DNA of 52,699 nucleotides from Gammaproteobacteria bacterium (GTDB lineage: Bacteria; Pseudomonadota; Gammaproteobacteria; Xanthomonadales; Rhodanobacteraceae): the NCBI GenBank assembly GCA_004295005.1, contig SHNG01000134.1, forward strand, positions 1 through 52,699, written 5' to 3'. The notes under the pieces were generated by a model. That model was not told the DNA's origin. It searched no databases and worked only from the letters and a program-made list of their open reading frames with translations. Shown here piece after piece: positions 17,908 to 27,061 of the stretch. Position numbers and translations under genes: made by a program. How positions within the stretch are numbered: position 1 is the first letter of the stretch; every line of letters starts with the position of its first letter.

Positions 17908-20178
17908 ATGAAATTCCCTTTCAAGACGCTTGGCTTGCTGCTTGCCAGCGCAACCTTGGCCAGTTGTGGCGGCGGTGGCGGTGACGGCGGCGCGGCCACT
18001 CCGCAGTCCGGCACGATAACCCTGGTTGCTTCGCGCACGAATCTGCCGCTCAACCCGAACAACATCCTGCCGTATCCGGGCTCACCGTTCATGGCGGAGG
18101 TTTCCTTTACCTTCCGCAACAGCAGCGGTCAGATCACGGCATTGACGCAGGATGCGACCTTCACGACCAGCTCGCCGAGCACACTCAGTCTGTCGCCACC
18201 GGATGATCCGTCCACAACCGACATCAATGAGCTGGCAACGCGGGTGGTCAGCTTCCCGGCCACCACCAACAATGGCTCCTACGTGTTCTTCGCCACGTCC
18301 TACGATGTGGCCGGCAGCGCGACGGTGACTGCTTCGGCGGTCGACCCGACTACCGGGCTTACCGTTACCAGGACCCTGGTATTCAACGTACAAGGCGCAA
18401 CGCCGCTGCCTGCCGCACTGGATATCGCGCCAAGTCCGGCCGGCGTCTACATTCCCGGCTCTGGTGGGCAGACAAACTCCGTAATTACCGTGCAGGTTCG
18501 CGACGGTGCGAACCAGCCGGTTCCCGATCCGGGCGCCGTTGACAATGTGCGCTATGAGATTGTCGGTGGCGCCGGTGGATCCATTCTCCAGGCAACTTCG
18601 GCAGGTGGCGCGGTTTCCGGGAATAGTGTGAATACTCGCACCGTTAACGGAATTGCCGTAGCCTCCTTCCAGGCGGGCACTGTGCAGGGTCCGATCCAGA
18701 TCCGCGCCACCGTGGATCGCAACGACAACAACGTCACCAACGGAATCGCGGATCCGATTTCGGCAACGACGACCGTGGTCGTGTCGGATGGCAAGCTGTT
18801 CAGCCTCACCCTCACCTCGCCGATCATCAACGCCCTGCGCGTCAATCGCGTGTCCGATGGGGTGGATGCACCGGATGAAGTTCCGGAGGTTGACGAAAAC
18901 GGAATTCCGGTTGATCCGGACGCCACCTATAGCCTGACCGTGAGCGCGTTGGCCAAGGATCGACAGGGCAATCCGGTGGTGCCCGGAACGGTCATTCGTT
19001 TCGGTGTCGTGGATGAACCGTTCAACGTGGCCGGCGACGTGTTCTCGATGTCGGGCGTTGACGGCGACGCGGCTGAAGGCGGCAACCTGTTCAACGCAGC
19101 ATCCGGTCTCTTCGTCACCGGCGGTGGTGGTGCAGGCCCGGGCGATGTGCTCGCCGTGTTCGGTCAGGAAGTGCAGGGCAACAGTGACCTCGAAAGTGCA
19201 CTGACCGTTGCGCAGATCAATTCGCAGACCAGCATCCGCACGGCTTCGAACTTCAATCTCAACAACACCACGGGTGTGTCGGTCAACTACGGCCCGGTGC
19301 TGCCCTATGTGGTTGCCCGCGCGCAGCACGGCAACATCACCGCGACTGGCGTCACCAATGACATCGGTCGGGCTTCGGCAACCCTCAACTACACGATCTC
19401 GACCTTGGGTTTCCAGAACGTCATCTGGGCGCAGGGCGAGAGCGTGGACACGGTGACCGGTGGCGCCAAGCGCGTGACGGATGTCGAGATTGGTTCCTAT
19501 CCGGGTCTTGCACCGGCGACCATCGCTGCATCACCCGATCCGATCATTGGCAATACCACGCAGCAGGTGCAGGTCTGCGTGCGTGACGCCATGCTCGCCC
19601 CGTTGCAGCGCGTACGCCTCGGCTTTGCCTTCCAGTTGGGCTCGGGCACGGGCTCGGTCGACGGCACCAGCGGTTCCGGGTTGCTTGGCAACAGCACCGG
19701 TGCCAATGGCTGCGTGATCGCCACTGTCGTGACCTCCGGTTTGACGGCGAGTACCGGCGACGCACCCAGCGGAATCCTGACCTTCTCCCTGGGCGGTCTC
19801 GCGGCCGATGTGGACATCATTGTCAACTTGGCCGCCCTGCAGGTCTCCCCGAATCTGGTGGTTGTAGGCATTGATCCGCCTGCAACTGGATTCAACATTC
19901 AGATAGGCGCAGTGGATACGTTTGGAAATCCGATTCCAGGCGTGGCGATCACCGGTGCGTGCACGGTTACCGGAAGCGCAGTGATCAATCCCTCGTCCTT
20001 TACTGGAACGACGGGTGGCAATGGCCGGACCATCCACTCCGGAAGCGCAACCGGATTCACCATAGCCGGACCCACCGCTGTTGGTGGGGGTTCATGCACC
20101 TATTCAACCCAGGATGGCCTGAGCGCAACCGTGCCTTTCATCAGCTCTGCTGGCTGCGGCTTCAGTCCTTGCCCCTGA
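17908..20178 (+). CDS. Large surface lipoprotein with Ig-like repeats
   Basis: The 756-residue product is a lipoprotein: the signal ends in LASC with the lipidated cysteine at residue 20, followed by a run of glycines that serves as a linker. The rest is Thr/Ser/Val/Gly-rich beta-sandwich sequence resembling invasin/Big_1-type modules, for example YSLTVSALAKDRQGNPVVPGTVIRF and a later QVQVCVRDAMLAPLQRVRLGF. Four cysteines in the last 200 residues may form disulfides. I do not recognise a named family. It follows pilQ by 82 bp with a hairpin between, so a link to pili or adhesion is contextual inference only. The ATG at 17908 is chosen for the signal peptide. A strong terminator follows. Confidence 0.85.
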   Translation: MKFPFKTLGLLLASATLASCGGGGGDGGAATPQSGTITLVASRTNLPLNPNNILPYPGSPFMAEVSFTFRNSSGQITALTQDATFTTSSPSTLSLSPPDDPSTTDINELATRVVSFPATTNNGSYVFFATSYDVAGSATVTASAVDPTTGLTVTRTLVFNVQGATPLPAALDIAPSPAGVYIPGSGGQTNSVITVQVRDGANQPVPDPGAVDNVRYEIVGGAGGSILQATSAGGAVSGNSVNTRTVNGIAVASFQAGTVQGPIQIRATVDRNDNNVTNGIADPISATTTVVVSDGKLFSLTLTSPIINALRVNRVSDGVDAPDEVPEVDENGIPVDPDATYSLTVSALAKDRQGNPVVPGTVIRFGVVDEPFNVAGDVFSMSGVDGDAAEGGNLFNAASGLFVTGGGGAGPGDVLAVFGQEVQGNSDLESALTVAQINSQTSIRTASNFNLNNTTGVSVNYGPVLPYVVARAQHGNITATGVTNDIGRASATLNYTISTLGFQNVIWAQGESVDTVTGGAKRVTDVEIGSYPGLAPATIAASPDPIIGNTTQQVQVCVRDAMLAPLQRVRLGFAFQLGSGTGSVDGTSGSGLLGNSTGANGCVIATVVTSGLTASTGDAPSGILTFSLGGLAADVDIIVNLAALQVSPNLVVVGIDPPATGFNIQIGAVDTFGNPIPGVAITGACTVTGSAVINPSSFTGTTGGNGRTIHSGSATGFTIAGPTAVGGGSCTYSTQDGLSATVPFISSAGCGFSPCP

Positions 20179-20202
20179 CAGGTTCGTTCCTTGGATTCCG
20201 TG

Positions 20203-20234
20203 CAAGGGCCGCGCAAGCGGCCCTTGTTCGTTCT
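20203..20234 (+). terminator. Intrinsic terminator closing the pil region
   Basis: A perfect 10-bp stem (CAAGGGCCGC at 20203-20212, GCGGCCCTTG at 20217-20226) closes a GCAA loop and is followed by TTCGTTCT. Confidence 0.8.
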
Positions 20235-20332
20235 GGCGTTCCCACGACATTGACTACCCTGAGTGACGGTGCAGATGCGCGCCGGGAGGGGACGGTTCTG
20301 CCACAATCGCAACACTGGGGCTGCAGGGTAGC

Positions 20333-21499
20333 GTGCGCATGACGACAACAATGCCTCGCAAGACATTCCGTGCCGGAGAGATGATCTTCGCTGAAGACGA
20401 CGCGCCCACCACGGCGTTCCTGGTTGAAACCGGGCAGGTACGCATCACCACCGTGCAGCACGGAAAGACACGCCTGCTTGGCGACCTCGGCCCGGGCGCA
20501 TTGTTGGGCGAAATGGCCGTCATCGACTCCTCGCCACGCTCCGCCAGCGCGCAGGCCTTGAGCGACTGCGTGCTCACGCCGATCGACCGCAACCAGTTTG
20601 CCGAACGCCTGGCTGCGGCGGATCCGGTTGTACGCGCACTGCTGATGAGCCAGCTTTCGCGCTACCGCTCGGCATTGGCCACCTTGACCGGAGACACGCG
20701 TCAGGCGCCAGGCCGATTGGCCCAGGAAGATGTTCACGCCTTCGACAAGATTCGCCTGGAAAGTGAACTGCGCAATGCCCTTGAGCGCAACGAGCTGGGC
20801 GTTCAATTGCAACCCATCCTGCACATTGCCAGCGGTGAAATTGCGGGATACGAGGCGCTGATTCGCTGGCAGCATCCGGAACGTGGCCAGGTTTCACCGA
20901 TCGAATTCATTCGGCTTGCCGAAGAAACCTCATTGATCGTGCCCGTGGGTGAGTATGTGCTCAAGCGCGTGTGCGAAATGCTGGTCGCGCTGCGCCGCAG
21001 GGGACGCAACCCATTGCCGTTCATCGCCCTCAATGTTTCCGCGCGACAATTGGAGGAGCCCGGCCTGGTCGAGCGCATGCTGGTGCAACTCGATGCGCAT
21101 GACCTGCCACGTGATCGCCTTGAGGTGGAAATCACCGAGAGTCTGGTTTTCAAACACAGCCTGATCAAGCACCTGATCGACGAATGCCATGCGGCCGGCA
21201 TGGAAGTGGCACTCGATGATTTTGGCACGGGATATTCCAACCTGGGTCCCCTGCTGGGCCTCAACTTTGATCGCATCAAGCTGGATCAGAGTTTCACCCG
21301 ATCCATGGACCAGCCACGTGGCAGGGCCATCGTTCAGGCCATTGCCGCCATGACCAAGGCGCTCGGCAGTGAAATGATTGCCGAAGGCGTGGAAACCCAG
21401 GACCAGCTCGATACCCTTCGCGAGCTCGAATGCGAATACGCACAAGGCTGGTTGGTCGGCAGGCCGGTTTCCCTGCAATCCGTGCTGGAAACGGATTGA
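20333..21499 (+). CDS. Cyclic-nucleotide-binding domain / EAL phosphodiesterase
   Basis: The 388-residue cytoplasmic protein joins an N-terminal cNMP-binding domain (residues 8-125, with phosphate-cassette motif GEMAVIDSSPRSASA) to a C-terminal EAL domain. Catalytic c-di-GMP phosphodiesterase residues appear intact: EAL at 174-176, LNVSARQ, EITES, DDFGTGYS, KLD, EGVET and the glutamine in YAQGW. There is no GGDEF domain or membrane segment. The likely role is c-di-GMP breakdown controlled by a small ligand bound to the Crp-like module. Start choices are GTG 20333 (AGGG 4 bp upstream), ATG 20339 or ATG 20351. The genes on either side are separated by a terminator or a 94-bp gap, so it is probably monocistronic. 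Confidence 0.9.
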   Translation: MRMTTTMPRKTFRAGEMIFAEDDAPTTAFLVETGQVRITTVQHGKTRLLGDLGPGALLGEMAVIDSSPRSASAQALSDCVLTPIDRNQFAERLAAADPVVRALLMSQLSRYRSALATLTGDTRQAPGRLAQEDVHAFDKIRLESELRNALERNELGVQLQPILHIASGEIAGYEALIRWQHPERGQVSPIEFIRLAEETSLIVPVGEYVLKRVCEMLVALRRRGRNPLPFIALNVSARQLEEPGLVERMLVQLDAHDLPRDRLEVEITESLVFKHSLIKHLIDECHAAGMEVALDDFGTGYSNLGPLLGLNFDRIKLDQSFTRSMDQPRGRAIVQAIAAMTKALGSEMIAEGVETQDQLDTLRELECEYAQGWLVGRPVSLQSVLETD

Positions 21500-21593
21500 G
21501 AACGATCAGATAGGGCAACTTTCAGGCAGGCTTGCGGTCACACCCAGCGCGCCGCCTGGCGCCCGTCACTCCAACGTCACAGACTTCAGAACC

Positions 21594-22580
21594 ATGGACA
21601 TGCCCGATTCAAACACGGTCGCAAGCGCGTTTTCCCATCTTCGCAACGAACTCGCCCAATGCATCATCGGCCAGCAGGCCCTGGTCGATCGCCTGCTGAT
21701 TGCGCTGCTTGCCGATGGACACCTGTTGGTCGAGGGCGCGCCCGGATTGGCCAAGACCACCGCCATCAAGGAACTTGCCGCTCGCATTGAAGCGGACTTC
21801 CATCGTGTGCAATTCACCCCGGATCTGCTGCCGGCCGATCTCACCGGTACGGAAATCTACCGACCGCAAACCGGGCAGTTCGAATTCCAGCGCGGGCCCT
21901 TGTTCCACAACGTGATCCTTGCCGACGAGGTAAACCGTGCCCCGGCCAAGGTGCAATCCGCCCTTCTTGAAGCGATGGGTGAGCGGCAAATCACGGTTGG
22001 CAGCAACACCTTTGGGTTGCCGCCGCTGTTCCTCGTGATGGCCACGCAAAATCCCATCGAACAGGAAGGCACCTATCCCTTGCCGGAAGCGCAACTGGAC
22101 CGTTTCCTTCTGCATGTGCGGATTGGCTATCCCGATGCCGCATCGGAAGCGGCGATCCTCGAACTCGCGCGTTCGCGCGCTAAAGCCGGGATGGTCGAGG
22201 CAAAAGCGCAGGTGCGCTTGCTGAGCCAGGCCCAGGTGTTTGCGGCGCGTACCGAGGTGCTGGACATGCATCTGGCGCCAGCACTGGAGAAGTACATCGT
22301 ACAGTTGGTGCTTGCCACGCGTTCGCCGGCAAACTACGACGAACAACTGGCACGCTGGATTGCCTTTGGCGCCAGTCCGCGTGGCACCATCGCGCTGGAT
22401 CGCTGCGCGCGTGCGCATGCCTGGCTCAACCAGCGCGACTACGTATCCCCCGAGGATGTGCACGCGGTTGCCGCCGACGTGCTGCGCCATCGCGTCCTCT
22501 TGACCTACGAAGCCGAAGCCGAGGGAATCAGCAGCGACCAGGTGATCTCCCGCTTGCTGGAACTGATTCCGCTGCCTTGA
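21594..22580 (+). CDS. MoxR family AAA+ ATPase
   Basis: The 328-residue chaperone-like ATPase has Walker A (EGAPGLAKT, about residues 44-52), Walker B ILADEVNRA, sensor 1 MATQNP and the family signature IEQEGTYPLPEAQLDRF. MoxR proteins act with von Willebrand A proteins encoded downstream, by helping metal insertion or complex remodelling (established for several systems). It heads the operon moxR-DUF58-DUF4381-batA-batBC-batD. ATG 21594 is preferred to ATG 21600; neither has a clear ribosome-binding site. A longer open frame starts upstream inside the preceding gene, but that part has no family match. Confidence 0.93.
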   Translation: MDMPDSNTVASAFSHLRNELAQCIIGQQALVDRLLIALLADGHLLVEGAPGLAKTTAIKELAARIEADFHRVQFTPDLLPADLTGTEIYRPQTGQFEFQRGPLFHNVILADEVNRAPAKVQSALLEAMGERQITVGSNTFGLPPLFLVMATQNPIEQEGTYPLPEAQLDRFLLHVRIGYPDAASEAAILELARSRAKAGMVEAKAQVRLLSQAQVFAARTEVLDMHLAPALEKYIVQLVLATRSPANYDEQLARWIAFGASPRGTIALDRCARAHAWLNQRDYVSPEDVHAVAADVLRHRVLLTYEAEAEGISSDQVISRLLELIPLP

Positions 22581-22697
22581 GTTAATCAGGGATTGCCAGC
22601 TCAGGCTCGCCGCCTGCGCACTCGCGTCGGCTCAAGTCGGCAACAAGCGCGGCGCAAGGGTTTGAATTCCATCGCAGTCATCCATGCATACGCATCC

Positions 22698-23639
22698 ATG
22701 AATTCCGCAAGCACCACTGATGAATCCGCCATCCGCGTGGCCTTGCCGGAGTTGCTGGCGATCTCCGCGTTGGCGCGTGGTGCGGCCCTGGCTGAGTCGA
22801 GGCGAGCCTCGGCAGCGCAAAGCGGCCTGCACCTTTCACGCTGGCGCGGACGCGGCGTGGATTTTCGTGAATCGCGCATCTACCAGCCGGGGGATGATAT
22901 TCGCCATATGGATTGGCGGGTAACCGCACGCAGTGGGCGAGCGCACACCAAGTTGTTCGAGGAGGAGCGCGAGCGCGGCCTGTTGCTGCTGGTTGATTTC
23001 AACCCCGGCATGCGCTTCGGCACGCGAGTGCGCTTCAAGAGCGTGCAGGCGGCACGGGCGGCCAGCCTGTTGGCCTGGCTGGCCAGCGCCAATGGTGATC
23101 GGGTGGGGATCTGTGGGTTCGGCGGTGGCATTGCCGCCGAGGTCAAACCGGCGCGGGGCCGACGTGGGGTCCTGCAGGTATTGCGTGCCTTGCGCGATTG
23201 GGATCACGCCGCCGCAGACAGCAACGAAGCCTTGTCGAGCGGGCTTGAACGAGCGCGTCGCCTGCTCAGGCCGGGCATGCGCCTGGTTCTGGTCAGCGAT
23301 GGTTTCAGTGCGGATGCCGAGTCTTCACCGGCCTTGCTGCGCAGTGCGGGGCGACATGAGCTCGGAGCCGTACTCCTGAGCGATCAACTCGAACAGCATC
23401 CGCCGCCGGCTGGCCGGTTTGCATTGAGCCTGGCCGGCAAACGTCGCGTGCTTGATTTCGACAACCTGCGGATGCGCAGGCAGTGGTCGCAATCATTCGC
23501 CGAGCGACGCCTGAAGCTTCGTAGCGAATTGCAGCGCATCGGTGCGCGCGTAGTCGATCTTTCTACCGATTCGGATCTGCGTCGCAGCCTCGCTCCCTTC
23601 ACCCAGCGCAGTGTCGGTCCACGGGATTCACAGGCATGA
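22698..23639 (+). CDS. DUF58 domain protein of the Bat operon
   Basis: The 313-residue protein carries the DUF58 signature: GLHLSRWRGRGVDFRESRIYQPGDDIRHMDWRVTAR (read in two pieces, residues about 45-80), followed by a vWA-like fold (LLLLVDFNPGMRFG, then RLVLVSDGFSADAE). The DFNPGM and SDGFS stretches correspond to a divergent MIDAS. DUF58 proteins regularly pair with MoxR ATPases. ATG 22698 was chosen as the first methionine before the conserved region; it lacks a good ribosome-binding site, and the 117-bp gap after moxR has in-frame TTG codons that could extend it. Its stop overlaps the next gene (ATGA). Confidence 0.88.
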   Translation: MNSASTTDESAIRVALPELLAISALARGAALAESRRASAAQSGLHLSRWRGRGVDFRESRIYQPGDDIRHMDWRVTARSGRAHTKLFEEERERGLLLLVDFNPGMRFGTRVRFKSVQAARAASLLAWLASANGDRVGICGFGGGIAAEVKPARGRRGVLQVLRALRDWDHAAADSNEALSSGLERARRLLRPGMRLVLVSDGFSADAESSPALLRSAGRHELGAVLLSDQLEQHPPPAGRFALSLAGKRRVLDFDNLRMRRQWSQSFAERRLKLRSELQRIGARVVDLSTDSDLRRSLAPFTQRSVGPRDSQA

Positions 23640-24118
23640 ACGCTGACGGCCCGCAACTGCGCGACATCCACATGCCACCGGATCCCTCCTGGTGGCCACC
23701 TGCACCCGGTTGGTGGTTGCTGGCGCTGGTTGTGATTGTATTGGTGCTGTGGGCAGGGCGCCTGCTGTTGCGAACCCTGCGCAGGCGACTGTGGCGCCGC
23801 CGCGTGCTTGCGGAATTTGACCAGGCGGTGGCTGCGCATGCCGCTGCCGACAATGGCGTTGAGCTTGCCACTGAGGTTTCCGCCGTGCTCAGGCGTGCCG
23901 GGCGCTTGCTTGATGCGCGCAGCGTGGCATTGCAGGGCGAAGCCTGGTTGAAATTTCTCGATGATCGAATGCGCGGCAGCGAGTTTTGCAGTGGCGTGGG
24001 TCGCGTGCTGCTGGATGCTCCCTACCGGCCACGGGCGGAAATCGATGCGCCTGCATTGATCGCACTGTCGCGGCGCTGGTTGCAGCACGCACTTGGCGAG
24101 GTTGATCTCCATGCTTGA
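23636..24118 (+). CDS. DUF4381 membrane protein of the Bat operon
   Basis: The 160-residue protein starts with a Pro/Trp-rich stretch (MPPDPSWWPPAPGWW), then one membrane helix (LLALVVIVLVLWAGRLLL) and a basic cytoplasmic region with helices. This layout is that of DUF4381, found between DUF58 and vWA genes in MoxR operons. Its function is unknown; a scaffold role for the Bat complex is inferred. It overlaps its upstream neighbour by 4 bp and its downstream neighbour by 8 bp, so translation is coupled. Confidence 0.86.
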   Translation: MNADGPQLRDIHMPPDPSWWPPAPGWWLLALVVIVLVLWAGRLLLRTLRRRLWRRRVLAEFDQAVAAHAAADNGVELATEVSAVLRRAGRLLDARSVALQGEAWLKFLDDRMRGSEFCSGVGRVLLDAPYRPRAEIDAPALIALSRRWLQHALGEVDLHA

Positions 24119-25115
24119 GCTGGCCTGGCCATGGTTGCTGCTGGCGCTGCCGCTGCCCTGGATCGCCGCGTGGCTGCTGCCGCGTGCGCGCACCCTGACC
24201 CGCGGCGTGCTGCATCTTCCGCATGTCGGCGTGGCCCTGGAAGAATCCGCCGTGCGCAGCCTGGCATCGCGCTGGAGCCGTGTGCTTGCCATGCTGGCAT
24301 GGGCCTTGTTGCTGCTTGCCGCGGCGCGACCGCAGTGGTTGGGCGAGGCCGAAGACGTGCCACGCAGCGGCCGTGACCTGCTGCTCGCGGTGGATACCTC
24401 AGGCAGCATGAGCACCGCCGACATGCAGGTCGGCGGCAGCGCCGCGGATCGCTTTTCAGTCGTGCAAATGATTGCTTCGGACTTCATCCAGCGTCGGCAA
24501 GGCGATCGCGTCGGCTTGATCCTGTTCGGATCGAACGCCTACATGCTGACGCCGCTCACTTTCGATCTGAAGACCGTTTCCACCCAATTGCGCGATGCGG
24601 TGATCGGGCTTGCCGGTCGCGAAACCGCCATTGGCGATGCCTTGGGCCTGGCCGTGAAGCGACTGCTGGACAGGCCCGAAGGACAGCGCGTGGTGATCCT
24701 GTTGACCGATGGCGTCAACAATGCCGGAGAGTTGCCGCCGGAAAAGGCCACGGAGCTGGCCGTGGCGAACAAGGTGCGCGTCTACACCATCGGCATCGGC
24801 GCCGATGCGGTCACCATCGACAGCTTCTTCGGACAGCGCACCGTCAACCCTTCCGCCAACCTCAATGCGCCGATGCTGACCCAAATGGCCGAGAGTACCG
24901 GTGGCAAGTTCTTCCGCGCCCGCGACACCGCCGAGCTTGCCGGCATCTACCAGGAAATCAGCCAGCTCGAGCCGGTTGCCGACAAGACGGAAACCCTGCG
25001 CCCGGTGGATGAGTTGTACTGGCTGCCCTTGCTGGCAGCGATGCTGCTGGCGATCGCTGGTTTGCTGCAACCGTCGCTGCGCGTGCGTCGAAACCTGGCG
25101 CAGGTGTCGACATGA
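24111..25115 (+). CDS. BatA-type vWA domain membrane protein
   Basis: The 334-residue protein has two N-terminal membrane helices (about residues 4-24 and 57-75), a periplasmic or cytoplasmic von Willebrand A domain, and a last helix (LPLLAAMLLAIAGLLQ). The metal-ion-dependent adhesion site is complete: DTSGS at 95-99, a mid-domain threonine region, and LLTDGVNNAG. This is the metal-binding vWA subunit of the aerotolerance (Bat) type operon. It starts at ATG 24111 inside the end of the DUF4381 gene and ends overlapping the next gene (ATGA 25112-25115). Confidence 0.92.
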   Translation: MLELAWPWLLLALPLPWIAAWLLPRARTLTRGVLHLPHVGVALEESAVRSLASRWSRVLAMLAWALLLLAAARPQWLGEAEDVPRSGRDLLLAVDTSGSMSTADMQVGGSAADRFSVVQMIASDFIQRRQGDRVGLILFGSNAYMLTPLTFDLKTVSTQLRDAVIGLAGRETAIGDALGLAVKRLLDRPEGQRVVILLTDGVNNAGELPPEKATELAVANKVRVYTIGIGADAVTIDSFFGQRTVNPSANLNAPMLTQMAESTGGKFFRARDTAELAGIYQEISQLEPVADKTETLRPVDELYWLPLLAAMLLAIAGLLQPSLRVRRNLAQVST

Positions 25116-27061
25116 TGGCGCTGGCCGATTTCCATTTTCTGCGACCGTGGTGGTTGCTCGCCTTGCTGCTGCTACCCCTGCTTGGTTGGACTTGGCGCCG
25201 GCAAGGCCGCAGTGCAGGCGCATGGGGTGAATTCGTCGATGCACATCTTTTGCCGCATCTCATCGAGCAGGCCCCTGCGCATCGCCACAATGCGGCTGCC
25301 TGGCTTGCGGCGGCCGCGTGGATGATCGCCTGCCTTGCCCTGGCCGGTCCGGCCTGGGAGCGCGAACCGATGCCCTTGTTCCGCAACGACGCCGCCCGAA
25401 TCCTCGCCATCGAACTCTCGCCCACCATGCTGGCCGGTGACGTGAAGCCAACCCGGCTTGAGCGCGCCCGATTCAAGATCAACGACATTCTCGAAGCCAG
25501 TCGCGACCGCGAGACTGCACTGATCGGCTACGCCGGCGATGCCTTTGTCGCTGCGCCCCTGACCAGCGACGTGAACACCGTGCGCAATCTCGTTGATGCC
25601 ATGGATCCGGGAATCATGCCGGTGGTCGGCAACGCGCCGGAACGTGCGATTGCCGAAGCACAACGTCTGCTGGAACAGGCCGGATTCAAGCGTGGCGAAC
25701 TGATCCTGCTGGCCGACAGCAGCAGCGCAAAAGCCGAGGCTGCCGCACGCCGTGCATTCTCGGCCGGACTGCGTGTATCCGTGCTCGGTGTGGGATCCGC
25801 CAAGGGTGCACCGGTGCCCTTGCCCCAGGGCGGATTCCTGCGGGATGCCAACGGCAATATCGTGCTGCCTCGTCTTGCGCAGGTGGAACTCGAGCAACTG
25901 GCGAGTGCGGGCGGCGGACGCTACGCCACCCTGGGCAACGATCATCACGATATCGACCTGTTGCTTGGCGGCATCGAACTCGGCAAGGCACAAACCAGCG
26001 ACTCCACGCGCCAAGCCGTCAGCGAGCGCTTCCGTGATCGCGGTCCCTGGTTGGTACTCCTGCTCCTGCCATTGGCCTTGCTTGCCTTTCGTCGCGGCTG
26101 GCTGATGAGCGTGGCCCTGCTGGCGCTGGCGTCGCCCCCGCAGGCGCAGGCCTTTGAATTGCGCGACCTCTGGCTGCGGGCCGATCAGCAGGCGGCACAG
26201 GCCTTGGCCGCGGGTGATGCCGCGCGCGCGCAAGCCCTGGCGCGCGACCCGGCATTGCGCGGCAGCGCTGCCTATCGGGCAGAGGATTTTTCGGCAGCGG
26301 AGTCCGCATGGCGTCAAACCCGCGGTGCCTATGCGCACTACAACCTCGGCAATGCCCTGGCCAAATCCGGCAAGTACGAAGATGCCATCGCAGCCTACGA
26401 GCAGGCCTTGGCGACGGATCCCGGAATGGAGGACGCCAAGGCGAACAAGCAGGCAGTCGAGGATTGGCTGAAGCGCAAGCAGGAGGAATCGAAGAAGCAG
26501 TCGCAAGACCAGCAGGGCGACAAGGGCCAGCAGGAGAAACAGCAATCCGGTGGAAGCGACGGCGCTTCGGATGCGTCGCAGCAGGATCAGCAATCCGGCT
26601 CCAAGGGTGGGAATCAGGACACATCCAGACAGCAGGATTCCGACCAACAGTCATCGCAGCAGAAACCCGGGGAGCAATCCGCGGAAGGCGGAACCCAGGA
26701 CCAGAATGCACAGGCCAATGAAGATGCCGGGCAGCCTTCGCAGGCTGCAGACGAGGATTCCGGCAAGGACGCAAGCACCGATCAATCGAAGGCGCCAGCA
26801 TCGAACGATACCTCTGCGCAGCAGCAGAAGCAGCAACAGGCGCAGCAGCAAGCTCTGTCGCAAGCCATCGACCAGGCGCTTGAAGACAAGCCGTCCGACG
26901 GACAAGCGCTGGCAGCGCCGAGTCCAGAGGAACAGGCGCAGAACGAACAACGACAGGCACTCAACCAGTGGCTGCAACGTGTGCCGGATGATCCGGGCGG
27001 CCTGTTGCGCCGCAAGTTCCAGCTTGAATACGAACGACGCCAGCGCGGAGAAGGGCAGTGA
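25112..27061 (+). CDS. BatB-BatC fusion: vWA domain plus TPR and Gln-rich tail
   Basis: The 649-residue protein fuses two Bat components. Residues 1-330 form a BatB-like vWA unit between membrane helices, but the MIDAS is altered: ELSPT (101-105) replaces the usual DxSxS, and LLADSSS replaces the LLTDG motif. A helix and a second signal-like segment (WLMSVALLALASPPQAQA) follow, then TPR repeats (YAHYNLGNALAKSGKYEDAIAAYEQAL, in pieces about 408-440). Residues about 465-620 are Gln/Ser/Asp-rich, low in complexity and likely disordered, before a conserved tail (WLQRVPDDPGGLLRRKF) typical of BatC. The fusion is known in gammaproteobacteria; loss of the acidic Asp is notable. Confidence 0.92.
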   Translation: MMALADFHFLRPWWLLALLLLPLLGWTWRRQGRSAGAWGEFVDAHLLPHLIEQAPAHRHNAAAWLAAAAWMIACLALAGPAWEREPMPLFRNDAARILAIELSPTMLAGDVKPTRLERARFKINDILEASRDRETALIGYAGDAFVAAPLTSDVNTVRNLVDAMDPGIMPVVGNAPERAIAEAQRLLEQAGFKRGELILLADSSSAKAEAAARRAFSAGLRVSVLGVGSAKGAPVPLPQGGFLRDANGNIVLPRLAQVELEQLASAGGGRYATLGNDHHDIDLLLGGIELGKAQTSDSTRQAVSERFRDRGPWLVLLLLPLALLAFRRGWLMSVALLALASPPQAQAFELRDLWLRADQQAAQALAAGDAARAQALARDPALRGSAAYRAEDFSAAESAWRQTRGAYAHYNLGNALAKSGKYEDAIAAYEQALATDPGMEDAKANKQAVEDWLKRKQEESKKQSQDQQGDKGQQEKQQSGGSDGASDASQQDQQSGSKGGNQDTSRQQDSDQQSSQQKPGEQSAEGGTQDQNAQANEDAGQPSQAADEDSGKDASTDQSKAPASNDTSAQQQKQQQAQQQALSQAIDQALEDKPSDGQALAAPSPEEQAQNEQRQALNQWLQRVPDDPGGLLRRKFQLEYERRQRGEGQ

